From NCBI RefSeq assembly GCF_001590905.1, contig NZ_BCTT01000019.1, positions 108,196 to 172,195 on the forward strand: DNA of 64,000 nucleotides. The letters are read 5' to 3'. This document shows positions 56,270 through 64,000 of this stretch, one piece after another. The notes below the pieces were generated by a model. It was not told the origin of the DNA. It searched no databases and saw only the letters and a list, made by a program, of their open reading frames with translations. How positions within the stretch are numbered: the first letter of the stretch is position 1; every line of letters starts with the position of its first letter. Source of the DNA: Serratia grimesii NBRC 13537 (GTDB lineage Bacteria; Pseudomonadota; Gammaproteobacteria; Enterobacterales; Enterobacteriaceae). A program made the position numbers and the translations under genes.

Positions 56270-57169
56270 ATCAACAATTTAAAGCGAGTCGATCTCAATT
56301 TGTTGGTCACACTGGAGGTGCTGCTCACGGAACGCAGTGTGACCCGGGCAGCAGAACGCCTTAACCTGAGCCAACCCTCGGTCAGTATTCAGCTCGCCAA
56401 ACTGCGCGAAATTTACCATGATCCCCTGCTGTTGCCTGGCTCACGCGGTATGTTACCCACAGCTCGCGCACTCGGCCTGTTGACGCCGCTGCGCCAGACG
56501 CTGGCCGATCTTGGCCGTTTGGTTGCAGCAGAACAGCCGTTTGATCCCCTGCAGGCCGAAATGACCTGGCAGTTGGCTGCCGCCGACGCGGCCGAATATG
56601 CCATTCTGCTACCGATGTTGCCTAAACTGCGGTTGGCAGCACCACAATCCCGTCTGGCGATCCGTGAGGCATCACCCAAAACCATGAGTCGCGATCTGGC
56701 CGACGGTGTGATCGATCTGGGTTTTCTGGCCCGCGAAGAAGCACCCGCAGAACTACGTCATCGCCAGCTGTTTCACGAGAATTACCTGCTGGTAGGCCGT
56801 CGTGACCATCCGTTATTGCAGACACCGCCCTCGCTGGAGCAATTTTGCCAACTTGAATTTGTCATGATCTCACAGGACGGTGGCGGTTTTCGTACCCAGA
56901 TCGATACGTTATTGGAAGCGCAGGGATTAACACGACGCGTCGTGATGTCGTTGCCACATTTTCTGTTTATCCCCACCCTGCTGGCGAGATCCGACATGGT
57001 GGCTATGCTGCCTTCACGCATGCTGGGTGAACTGCTGGGCGATCTGCGCACCTGGCCGGTACCGCTTGAACTACCCGGCTATGACATGGTGATGGTCTGG
57101 CATGAACGCTCTCACCTCGACCCGGCCCATAGCTGGCTACGCGATCAGGTGGTTACTTCTCTGGAGTAG
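56270..57169 (+). CDS. LysR-family regulator with an unusual start
   Basis: The protein has an N-terminal LysR winged HTH (VTRAAERLNLSQPSVSIQLAKLREIY) and a LysR substrate domain. Canonical starts available are TTG at 56300 or 56303, which cut off the conserved N-terminus. In frame upstream the sequence reads NNLKRVDLNLL, the normal LysR beginning, and GAGGA lies 6 bases before the ATC at 56270. No ATG, GTG or TTG lies between the in-frame stop at 56258 and 56300. Either a rare AUC start is used or the ATG has mutated. It is divergent from the amidase gene. Confidence 0.8.
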   Translation: MNNLKRVDLNLLVTLEVLLTERSVTRAAERLNLSQPSVSIQLAKLREIYHDPLLLPGSRGMLPTARALGLLTPLRQTLADLGRLVAAEQPFDPLQAEMTWQLAAADAAEYAILLPMLPKLRLAAPQSRLAIREASPKTMSRDLADGVIDLGFLAREEAPAELRHRQLFHENYLLVGRRDHPLLQTPPSLEQFCQLEFVMISQDGGGFRTQIDTLLEAQGLTRRVVMSLPHFLFIPTLLARSDMVAMLPSRMLGELLGDLRTWPVPLELPGYDMVMVWHERSHLDPAHSWLRDQVVTSLE

Positions 57170-57181
57170 TTCACGGCATGG

Positions 57182-57586
57182 CTATAGCACTTCAACTAAC
57201 TCAAATTCTTCAAACACCAGCCACATCTGTGACGAAAAAGTACCTTCGCGTGTGAAAAATTCCCGATGCCCCTGTCGCCAGAAAGCCAGGCTTTTATCCC
57301 CCTCACCTTCCAACGCCGCCATCTCGGCGCTAACATCACAATAACGGATCAGCTTCAGTGAGAGCGTTCTGATAACACAGGCCGGCTCGCCCCGGCCATT
57401 AAGGATTACATTGTAATCCCCGATTACCGGTCCTTTCTCTTGTTGATAGGCAGTATAGGAGCCACAGGTTGCGGTTTTTTGCCCGTCGAGCACCAATTGC
57501 AGCAGCTCATCCGCCAACGCCGGGCTATCACCGAATGACCAGCGCGCTGCACCTGAATAGTTAGCCAAAATAGCCTGTTCTGTCAT
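57182..57586 (-). CDS. ASCH-domain protein
   Basis: The 134-residue protein matches the ASCH fold, a PUA-like beta-barrel linked to RNA or nucleotide binding: FGDSPALADELLQLVLDGQKTATCGSY carries the family's basic motif, and the end has EGDKSLAFWRQGHREFF. The role in this organism is unknown. It converges on the LysR gene. Confidence 0.85.
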   Translation of the reverse strand: MTEQAILANYSGAARWSFGDSPALADELLQLVLDGQKTATCGSYTAYQQEKGPVIGDYNVILNGRGEPACVIRTLSLKLIRYCDVSAEMAALEGEGDKSLAFWRQGHREFFTREGTFSSQMWLVFEEFELVEVL

Positions 57587-57721
57587 CGTCCTGTTCCCTT
57601 ATAGAAGGCCTGCGGCAACGCATTTCAGTTTTTCCCGTCCAGACAGTTTATACTGTGCAGAATATAAGCCTTTATTCTGTTCAGCACGCTCCGTCGGGAG
57701 CACAAGGAATTACCACAAGCC

Positions 57722-58564
57722 ATGTTAAGTTACCGCCACAGTTTCCACGCCGGCAACCACGCCGACGTGCTCAAGCACATCGTTCAGAGCCTGATCATTG
57801 AGTCGCTGAAAGAAAAAGAGAAGCCCTTCCTGTATCTGGATACCCACTCCGGTGCAGGGCGCTATCAGCTCAGCGGTGAGCATGCCGAGCGTACCGGGGA
57901 ATACCTGGAAGGCATCGGTCTGCTGTGGCAACGTGACGATCTGCCGGAAGAACTGGCGGCCTACATGAGTGTAGTGCACCACTTTAACCGTACCGAAAAG
58001 CTGCGCTACTACCCTGGCTCGCCTCTGATTGCCCGCCAGTTGCTACGCCCGCAAGATAAAATCCACCTGACCGAACTGCATACGAGCGACTTCCCACTGC
58101 TGCGCGGTGAGTTCCAAAAGGACGAACGCGCCAAAGTGCAACGCGCCGATGGCTACCAACAGTTGAAGTCACAGTTGCCGCCACTGTCACGCCGCGGACT
58201 GATCCTGATGGACCCGCCGTACGAGATGAAAACCGATTACCAGGATGTAATCAAAGGCCTGCAGGAAGGCCACAAGCGCTTTGCCACCGGCACCTACGCG
58301 CTGTGGTATCCGGTGGTCATGCGCCAGCAGATCAAACGTATGCTGAAAGAACTGGAAGCCACCGGTATCCGCAATATTCTGCAGATCGAACTGGCGGTAA
58401 AACCCGACAGCGACCAACGCGGGATGACGGCCTCCGGCATGATCGTGATTAATCCGCCGTGGAAGTTGGAACAACAGATGAAAAACGTGCTGCCATGGCT
58501 GCACAAAATATTGGTGCCGTCGGGCCATGGCCACCATTTGGTGAACTGGGTGGTGCCGGAATAA
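57722..58564 (+). CDS. rlmJ: 23S rRNA (adenine(2030)-N(6))-methyltransferase RlmJ
   Basis: The 280-residue SAM methyltransferase modifies A2030 of 23S rRNA. It starts LSYRHSFHAGNHADVLKHIV, has the SAM loop LDTHSGAGRY and the catalytic motif DPPYEMK. It equals E. coli YhiR in length and lies before gor, as in E. coli. Confidence 0.96.
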   Translation: MLSYRHSFHAGNHADVLKHIVQSLIIESLKEKEKPFLYLDTHSGAGRYQLSGEHAERTGEYLEGIGLLWQRDDLPEELAAYMSVVHHFNRTEKLRYYPGSPLIARQLLRPQDKIHLTELHTSDFPLLRGEFQKDERAKVQRADGYQQLKSQLPPLSRRGLILMDPPYEMKTDYQDVIKGLQEGHKRFATGTYALWYPVVMRQQIKRMLKELEATGIRNILQIELAVKPDSDQRGMTASGMIVINPPWKLEQQMKNVLPWLHKILVPSGHGHHLVNWVVPE

Positions 58565-58693
58565 GCTTCCGGGGCGCGGCCAGCCGCGCCTTTCCCCCAC
58601 CTATCACAGCCATTGACGCAATCTTTGCGACAAACCTGCATCAGGCGTTAAACTCTTACGCTCTTCGATTCACACAATTCATGGAAATCCCAG

Positions 58694-60046
58694 ATGACCA
58701 AACATTACGATTATCTAGCAATTGGCGGCGGCAGCGGCGGCATCGCATCGATCAACCGGGCAGCCATGTATGGCCAGAAATGCGCATTGATTGAAGCCAA
58801 AGAACTGGGCGGCACCTGCGTCAACGTGGGTTGTGTACCGAAAAAAGTCATGTGGCACGCGGCACAGATCGCCGAGGCCATTCATATGTACGGCCCAGAT
58901 TACGGTTTCGATACCACCGTCAACGCGTTTGATTGGAAAAAGCTGGTCGCTAACCGCACCGCTTACATCGACCGTATCCATAATTCTTACGACAACGTGT
59001 TGGGCAAAAACAAAGTCGACGTGATCAAGGGCTTTGCACGCTTTATCGACGCCCACACCGTTGAAGTCAATGGTGAGAAAATCACCGCCGATCATATCCT
59101 GATCGCTACCGGCGGGCGTCCGAGCCACCCGGACATTCCAGGCGCAGAATACGGTATCGACTCCGATGGTTTCTTCGATTTGGATGCCATGCCAAAACGC
59201 GTTGCCATCGTGGGTGCGGGCTATATCGCGGTGGAAATTGCCGGTGTATTGAACGCACTGGGGGCTGAAACGCACCTGTTCGTGCGTAAACACGCACCGC
59301 TGCGGACTTTCGATCCGATGATTGTCGAGACGCTGGTGGAAGTCATGAATACCGAAGGGCCAACCCTGCACACCGAATCGGTACCGAAAGCCATCGTCAA
59401 AAACGCCGACGGTAGCCTGACGCTGCAGTTGGAAAACGGCAAAGAATGCACCGTCGACAGCCTGGTATGGGCGATTGGCCGCGAACCTGCGACCGATAAT
59501 CTGAACCTGGCCGTTACTGGGGTAAAAACCAACGAAAAAGGCTATATCGACGTCGATAAATACCAGAATACCAACGTTAAAGGCATTTATGCGGTGGGTG
59601 ATAACACCGGTGCCGTTGAACTGACCCCGGTTGCCGTGGCCGCCGGTCGCCGCCTGTCCGAACGCCTGTTTAACAACAAGCCGGAAGAGCACCTGGATTA
59701 CAGCAACATCGCTACCGTCGTGTTCAGCCACCCGCCGATCGGCACCATTGGCTTAACCGAGCCGGAAGCCATTGAGAAATTCGGTGCGGACAACGTGAAA
59801 GTGTATAAGTCTTCTTTCACCGCCATGTACAGCGCCGTAACGCAGCACCGTCAGCCGTGCCGCATGAAACTGGTGTGCGTGGGTAAAGAAGAGAAAATCG
59901 TCGGCCTGCATGGTATCGGCTTCGGTATGGACGAGATCCTTCAGGGCTTCGCCGTGGCGATTAAAATGGGTGCCACCAAGAAAGACTTCGACAACACTGT
60001 CGCGATTCACCCGACCGCCGCGGAAGAGTTCGTTACCATGCGCTAA
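58694..60046 (+). CDS. gor: Glutathione-disulfide reductase
   Basis: The 450-residue flavoenzyme keeps glutathione reduced with NADPH in the cytoplasm. The FAD motif [10 protein letters not shown], the redox Cys pair [13 protein letters not shown], the NADP motif [12 protein letters not shown] and the C-terminal catalytic [12 protein letters not shown] are visible. Three hairpins follow in the 300-bp spacer. Confidence 0.97.
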   Translation: MTKHYDYLAIGGGSGGIASINRAAMYGQKCALIEAKELGGTCVNVGCVPKKVMWHAAQIAEAIHMYGPDYGFDTTVNAFDWKKLVANRTAYIDRIHNSYDNVLGKNKVDVIKGFARFIDAHTVEVNGEKITADHILIATGGRPSHPDIPGAEYGIDSDGFFDLDAMPKRVAIVGAGYIAVEIAGVLNALGAETHLFVRKHAPLRTFDPMIVETLVEVMNTEGPTLHTESVPKAIVKNADGSLTLQLENGKECTVDSLVWAIGREPATDNLNLAVTGVKTNEKGYIDVDKYQNTNVKGIYAVGDNTGAVELTPVAVAAGRRLSERLFNNKPEEHLDYSNIATVVFSHPPIGTIGLTEPEAIEKFGADNVKVYKSSFTAMYSAVTQHRQPCRMKLVCVGKEEKIVGLHGIGFGMDEILQGFAVAIKMGATKKDFDNTVAIHPTAAEEFVTMR

Positions 60047-60067
60047 GCGCTAAAATCAGCGTAAACC

Positions 60068-60246
60068 AAGGCCAGGATAATCCTTGGCCTGATCTGATGA
60101 CAAACACCCGAAAAACGTGGTTTTCGGATGTTTGGGGTAAACCGCAAGACATGATTCTTTGTTTTTATTAGTACCTGCATCAGGACTTTTAACTAAAGAA
60201 CTCTGTCAGATATCTGAGGCCAGGATAATCCCTGGCCTTTTCTTTT
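60068..60246 (+). terminator. Duplicated terminator-like hairpins after gor
   Basis: A hairpin at about 60068-60090 and another at 60217-60238 share GCCAGGATAATCC in arm and loop. Only the second has a T-run (TTTTCTTTT), so it is the functional terminator. Between them, near 60101-60133, is a third stem CCGAAAA/TTTTCGG. The two outer hairpins look like a duplicated sequence. Confidence 0.75.
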
Positions 60247-60352
60247 CGTGCTCTTTACCATTCCCTTCAACACAAACTGTTATTTTCTGCCATTATTTTG
60301 CCTGATCAATGGGCGGAGCTCATGTAAGCATCCGCGACACTGGAGAACCCCG

Positions 60353-60847
60353 ATGCTGTTCAAGCTATTCAAAAACATCACGTTGGCATTTTTTGCGTTG
60401 ATGGTCGTCCAATCCAGCGCGCTGAGTTTTACTCTGGAAGTCTCGGGCAACATCCAAAACACCACCGACCCGGTAAAGAAAAGCTATCTGTTTACCGATA
60501 AGCAACTGTTGGCAATGCCAGTGCACAGCATCACCACGTCAACCTCCTGGACGCCGCAAAGAAAGTTCGAAGGAATTTCCGTGGCAGACATTTTGGCGCG
60601 AGTCGGTGCCAAGGGCAGTACGCTGACATTTTATGCGTTAAACGATTACTACATCGACGTGCCGCTGTCTGACGTCGAGAAATACAATATGATTTTGGCC
60701 TACAAGATGGACGGCGAAATGCTGAAGATCAGAAACTTCGGACCGCTGTTTTTGGTTTATCCCAGGGATGCCGCAGGGCCTGAGTTGAATTCCCCGCTCT
60801 ACAACTCACGCTTTATCTGGCAAGTGGACAGGATCGTGATTAAATGA
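60353..60847 (+). CDS. Periplasmic molybdopterin-oxidoreductase-fold protein without cysteine
   Basis: The 164-residue protein has a signal peptide (residues 1-24) and a domain like the oxidoreductase molybdopterin-binding fold (LEVSGNIQ, FTDKQLLAMP, FEGISVADILARVGAKG, DYYIDVPLSDVEKYNMILAYKMDGEML). It contains no Cys, so the molybdenum ligand of sulfite-oxidase-like enzymes is absent; a sensory role is more likely than catalysis. GGAGA precedes the ATG at 60353. It overlaps the histidine kinase start by 4 bases (ATGA), which supports a shared signalling function. Confidence 0.78.
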   Translation: MLFKLFKNITLAFFALMVVQSSALSFTLEVSGNIQNTTDPVKKSYLFTDKQLLAMPVHSITTSTSWTPQRKFEGISVADILARVGAKGSTLTFYALNDYYIDVPLSDVEKYNMILAYKMDGEMLKIRNFGPLFLVYPRDAAGPELNSPLYNSRFIWQVDRIVIK

Positions 60848-62625
60848 AACTCACAGGGTTTAAAAACAGCAGCAGGCTGGCAATCCCGGCTATTTTTGCT
60901 GCCCTTTTTCTGGTTGCCTCCGCGGTGACGCTGTATTACTACAGCGCAACACTGTCAAAAAAAGGGTTGTATGCTATTGCGGGCACGCAGGAAAATTATT
61001 CCTGGTCGATCGCAAAATTCTCTATCAAGCTAGCCGAGTTTGAAACGCTGGTCGAACAGCAGAAAAACGCACCACAAGTAGATAGCGAAGATCTGCGACT
61101 TAAATTTGAAATCCTTTATTCCCGTTTTTATGTGTTGGAAACGGTGTCTGAGTCGACCCAACCTCTGTACGCCGAACCGGGTTACCCCGAGGTTGTCGCA
61201 CATATGCGCCGGAAAATGGATCAGATTGATAATTTGCTGAACAGTCCGAAGATTGATTTCTCACTTATTTCGCAGGCCATGAGGCAAATAAAGCCCTACT
61301 CGATTGAAATGGCCAACCTGACCGATCACGCAGAAGTGAAACAGCGCACCGCCGCCTACGAAGACTATATCGAAAAACGACACATCATTTTTTATGGTCT
61401 GGTGATCGTGATGTTTTCAGTGATTGCGCTCATTGCTATTACGCTGATTATGTTCCGCCAGCAGCGCCTGACTATCCGGCAACAAGCCAAAGCCATAGAG
61501 GCGGAAAAAGCCACCCGCACCAAAAATGCCTTTCTGGGTGCCATTGGCCACGAACTACGGACATCGCTGCAGAGCATTATGTCTGCCATTGATGTGCTGG
61601 TGAACACCAAGGTGTCGGCCGAACATGCGGATACTTTCCAACGGTTGGAGATTGCTGCGCAGCAAATTGAAAGCCAGATGAAAGACCTAACCGATTATGC
61701 CCATTTGGACAGCGGAATGATGGAGCTGCGTCTCGCACCGTTCGACGCTCAACGGCTGATCGAAGAAACGGCGAATGAAATCAATACGCTGAGTCAGAAA
61801 GAACAGGTGACGCTGTTGTGCGAAATTGAATGCGGCCATCTGCAGATTCATTCCGATCCACTGCGCATCAGGCAGATTATCGTTAACCTGCTGACTAACG
61901 CGTACAAATATACCGAAAGCGGTACCATCACACTGCATAGTTGCCTACGACGCCAACCCACGGGTAATTCGTTGATTATTGAGGTGACTGATACCGGCAT
62001 TGGTATCGAAAAGGAGATGCTTGACCAAATATTCAGGCCCTTCACTCAATTGGATCAATCTCATACCCGCCAGTATGGTGGCGTAGGCATGGGATTAGCG
62101 ATTGTGCATGGGCTGGTGACATTGCTCAATGGCACGATCACTGTCTACAGCGAGATCAAAAAAGGCAGTACCTTTATCGTCAGTATTCCTGTCGACATTA
62201 GCGACGACGAGGAGCAAGGCGAAAAACCACGGCACCACCGCAGCCTAAGACAGAATCAGCAACATATTTTAGTGGTGGATGACAATAAATCCGTGGGTGA
62301 CGCCTTTGCGGCGCTGCTGGACAAACTGGGCTATCAACATGAACTGTGCAACTCACCCGAACGGGCGCTGCAAAAGCTGCTTAGGCGTCCTTATGACGCG
62401 TTGCTGTTAGACCTGCAAATGCCGGGTATTGATGGCGCTGCGTTAGCTAAACAACTGCGTAATCAGCGTGGACCCAATCGGCATATTCCGATTGTCGGCA
62501 TCAGCGCCTATACCCCGGAACAGCTATCTGCCGAGCAGCGGGCGCTGTTCGACAGCTATTTAATGAAGCCAGTACGGCTTGACGCATTGTCAACGACGCT
62601 GGCTTCACTGCTGGTTAAAGATTAA
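60844..62625 (+). CDS. Hybrid sensor histidine kinase
   Basis: The 593-residue inner-membrane protein has helices at about 13-35 and 181-203 with a periplasmic sensor of about 145 residues between. Then come HisKA with His236 (GHELRTS), an HATPase domain with NLLTNAYKYTES, DTGIGI and GVGMGLAI, and a C-terminal receiver with Asp479/480, phosphoacceptor Asp523 (LLLDLQMPG) and Lys575. No Hpt domain is encoded nearby. Its stop overlaps the convergent BetR-type gene by 11 bases. Confidence 0.92.
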   Translation: MKLTGFKNSSRLAIPAIFAALFLVASAVTLYYYSATLSKKGLYAIAGTQENYSWSIAKFSIKLAEFETLVEQQKNAPQVDSEDLRLKFEILYSRFYVLETVSESTQPLYAEPGYPEVVAHMRRKMDQIDNLLNSPKIDFSLISQAMRQIKPYSIEMANLTDHAEVKQRTAAYEDYIEKRHIIFYGLVIVMFSVIALIAITLIMFRQQRLTIRQQAKAIEAEKATRTKNAFLGAIGHELRTSLQSIMSAIDVLVNTKVSAEHADTFQRLEIAAQQIESQMKDLTDYAHLDSGMMELRLAPFDAQRLIEETANEINTLSQKEQVTLLCEIECGHLQIHSDPLRIRQIIVNLLTNAYKYTESGTITLHSCLRRQPTGNSLIIEVTDTGIGIEKEMLDQIFRPFTQLDQSHTRQYGGVGMGLAIVHGLVTLLNGTITVYSEIKKGSTFIVSIPVDISDDEEQGEKPRHHRSLRQNQQHILVVDDNKSVGDAFAALLDKLGYQHELCNSPERALQKLLRRPYDALLLDLQMPGIDGAALAKQLRNQRGPNRHIPIVGISAYTPEQLSAEQRALFDSYLMKPVRLDALSTTLASLLVKD

Positions 62626-63466
62626 AACACCGCAACAGTGCGGCTTCAATAACATGGAGTCGCACTGGCTTTTCATATGGACCCAACACGTCATAGTCAC
62701 GCATTGCCCTGGCGATTTCCGATTCGCGCTGATCGGTACCCAACTGGCCCGTGAGCACCAGAACCGGCGCATCCGGGTTGTCCGAAGCACGGATGGTTTC
62801 GATGCACTGAACCGCGGTTTCCTGACCAATCAACCAGTCGACCACATATCCATCGAACAGGCTTTGTTGCAGTGCCAAACAGAAGCTGCTGACATCGTAA
62901 AAAGCGACAGCATGGAAGCCACGCCCGTTAAGGTATTTTGCCAGTTCATCAGCTGCCTGGTGTGAGTCGTCGAGTACCGCAATACTTAACCGCTCGTCTT
63001 CTACGGCAGCAGGACGAAGCTCAATCAGTTCCACACAATAACGCTGCCCTTGCGGTGCATCATCTGAACGATAAAGACACCACTGCCCGGCCTGTTGTAA
63101 CGCGACATATTCCGATGTCCGCCCGCCAACCAACTCATGGCCGATATAGCCGACGCAGGCTAATTCCACGCCTCCGACATAAAAGATGGCATCCCGTGCA
63201 ACAGTTTGTGCAGAGATGTCATTTTCCGTGCCCGTATCTACTATCGCCGCTGGGTTTTCCCCTAATGCCGCCGCGACATTGCTAATTTGTTCCAGCGTCC
63301 AAGGGCTTTGCCCTTTCAGCTTACGGTGCGCATGTGAAAAGCTGAGATCCAGAATCCGACTGAGCTCTTTAGCATGCTGACGTTTACCAATCCCATAATG
63401 TACAAACAGTTCTCTGACCCGGTTTGCAATCGACTGTGAATCGAATTTCTGGTGATTATTATCCAT
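62615..63466 (-). CDS. BetR-type HTH protein with C-terminal receiver domain
   Basis: The 283-residue protein has an N-terminal helix-turn-helix similar to the BetR domain (residues about 13-75: RVRELFVHYGIGKRQHAKELSRILDLSFSHAHRKLKG), a middle part, and a receiver domain (about 160-278) with Asp166/167, phosphoacceptor Asp210 and Lys266. DNA-binding first and receiver last is the reverse of most response regulators. It converges on and overlaps the hybrid kinase gene, its likely partner. Target genes are unknown; the outer-membrane gene at the right edge is a candidate. Confidence 0.85.
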   Translation of the reverse strand: MDNNHQKFDSQSIANRVRELFVHYGIGKRQHAKELSRILDLSFSHAHRKLKGQSPWTLEQISNVAAALGENPAAIVDTGTENDISAQTVARDAIFYVGGVELACVGYIGHELVGGRTSEYVALQQAGQWCLYRSDDAPQGQRYCVELIELRPAAVEDERLSIAVLDDSHQAADELAKYLNGRGFHAVAFYDVSSFCLALQQSLFDGYVVDWLIGQETAVQCIETIRASDNPDAPVLVLTGQLGTDQRESEIARAMRDYDVLGPYEKPVRLHVIEAALLRCFNL

Positions 63467-63689
63467 TTTTTCCTTCGATTTTTTTTGCTGTTTTTTCAGT
63501 CGTTTTCATACTTGCCGTGCAAAAAAGCGATCCAAAACTGGTATATCATACAATGTACAATCTAAACATTGCTTGACATACCACATTATATAGTCAAACA
63601 TGGTACCAGAAGAGACACACAGCAACACCACAATAAAAATATAACAACAGTAAAAATGCACCACTAATAATCATAATGACACCAGGGAA
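63467..63689. promoter_or_regulatory. Upstream region of the BetR-type gene
   Basis: This AT-rich stretch should contain the minus-strand promoter. TATAAT occurs on the minus strand at about 63590-63585, inside an imperfect dyad with arms TTGAC and GTCAA (63573-63597), which might bind a regulator. This is tentative. Confidence 0.4.
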
Positions 63690-63811
63690 AGCTCGTTTCG
63701 GTTGTTATTCTGAGAGAATGTATGCACCAGACTCTCTCCGAAACTTGGGCCGTAAGCGCTAATCTGTTTTACCCAGTTTTGAACCGGGATCCGCAAGGGT
63801 CCCGGTTTTTT
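63690..63811 (+). ncRNA. Candidate small RNA with 5' stem and Rho-independent terminator
   Basis: Arms 63695-63701 (GTTTCGG) plus 63713-63717 pair with 63733-63744 to form a bulged stem. After an unpaired stretch, AACCGGGA and CC pair with GG and TCCCGGTT (63782-63807), followed by six T in total. No plus-strand gene ends within 1 kb upstream, and both flanking genes are on minus, so the terminator needs its own transcript of about 120 bases. A CATAAT box lies at 63672-63677. I matched it to no known enterobacterial small RNA. Confidence 0.5.
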
Positions 63812-63883
63812 ATTGCCCTTTTAACGGCAACGCGATGCGCCCACCAACTCTCTCCACGGTCATCACAGAGTACGTGAGTTAAT

Positions 63884-63914
63884 ACAAAAAAATGGGGCCA
63901 GCAAGCTGACCCCA
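63884..63914 (-). terminator. Terminator of the minus-strand outer-membrane gene
   Basis: On minus, TGGGGTCAGC pairs with GCTGGCCCCA (one G-T pair) over TT, followed by seven T. It lies 24 bases behind the stop of the partial gene at the right edge. Confidence 0.88.
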
Positions 63915-63937
63915 TGTAACCACTCAGACAGATATCT

Positions 63938-64000
63938 TTAGAAACGCCAGGTGAAACCAGCGTTGACGCTGTTGTCCTGGTAGTTTTGCGACAGCAGACC
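63938..64000 (-). CDS. Outer-membrane beta-barrel protein, C-terminal end only
   Basis: Only the last 20 residues are in the window, ending SVNAGFTWRF. The alternating pattern and C-terminal Phe are the Bam-recognised last strand of outer-membrane barrels such as porins or autotransporters. The specific family cannot be told. The gene continues beyond the right edge. Confidence 0.7.
   Translation of the reverse strand, partial: GLLSQNYQDNSVNAGFTWRF

Noticed and set aside
58715..59731. A 338-codon minus-strand frame opposite gor
   Set aside because: gor is complete and highly conserved on plus; the antisense frame has no domain and no ribosome site.

Overview
The window looks like a chromosome segment of a Serratia-like enterobacterium. 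The block yhiN-pitA-uspB-uspA, then rsmJ-prlC, then rlmJ-gor follows the order known from Escherichia coli, but accessory operons are inserted between the landmarks. ERIC elements, REP-like palindromes with a CAGCATGCTG core and a complete myo-inositol cluster fit Serratia. The genus is an inference from gene content; no rRNA or other marker gene is present. No tRNA, insertion sequence, phage gene or CRISPR array was seen.

Layout. 1-1163: P1-family peptidase, probably cut by the left edge. 1.2-15.05 kb: myo-inositol catabolism (iolE, iolH-like, iolG, iolD on minus; iolC fusion and the RpiR-type regulator iolR on plus; iolB and iolA on minus; iolT and iolI on plus). Transport by IolT, oxidation by IolG, dehydration by IolE, ring opening by IolD, isomerisation by IolB, phosphorylation and cleavage by IolC and its C-terminal domain, and IolA form a whole pathway. 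A shared dyad GAAA-N6-TTTC/TTCC in its promoter regions is a candidate IolR operator. 15.1-16.6 kb: fetAB iron exporter.

16.75-28.4 kb: an unusual chaperone-usher fimbrial locus. A minus operon (lipoprotein, FKBP-type PPIase, PapI/FaeA-like regulator) diverges from a plus operon with four pilin-type subunits, usher, chaperone, a two-domain adhesin-like subunit, a PglL/Wzy-type membrane protein that looks like a protein O-oligosaccharyltransferase, and a cysteine-rich LuxR-type regulator. I consider this the best candidate for an undescribed system: a fimbria with its own glycosylation enzyme and folding factors.

28.4-34.6 kb: small accessory genes (ctlX-like hydrolase with an Lrp-type regulator, an SMR transporter, a YiiS-like protein, a Usp protein, and a two-gene operon of an FAD oxidoreductase lacking the usual covalent flavin residues plus a FemAB/GNAT-like acyltransferase) followed by about 730 bp of AT-rich DNA. 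35.3-41.5 kb: yhiN, pitA, uspB, uspA, gdhA. 41.8-48.7 kb: sugar ABC transporter with a pentulose (FGGY) kinase and a small SIS isomerase. 48.7-60.05 kb: 5'-nucleotidase, rsmJ, prlC, TonB-C-like protein, HIT protein, amidase, LysR regulator, ASCH protein, rlmJ, gor.

60.3-64 kb: a signalling set (molybdopterin-fold periplasmic protein without cysteine, hybrid histidine kinase, BetR-type HTH/receiver protein), a candidate small RNA, and the C-terminus of an outer-membrane beta-barrel protein at the right edge.
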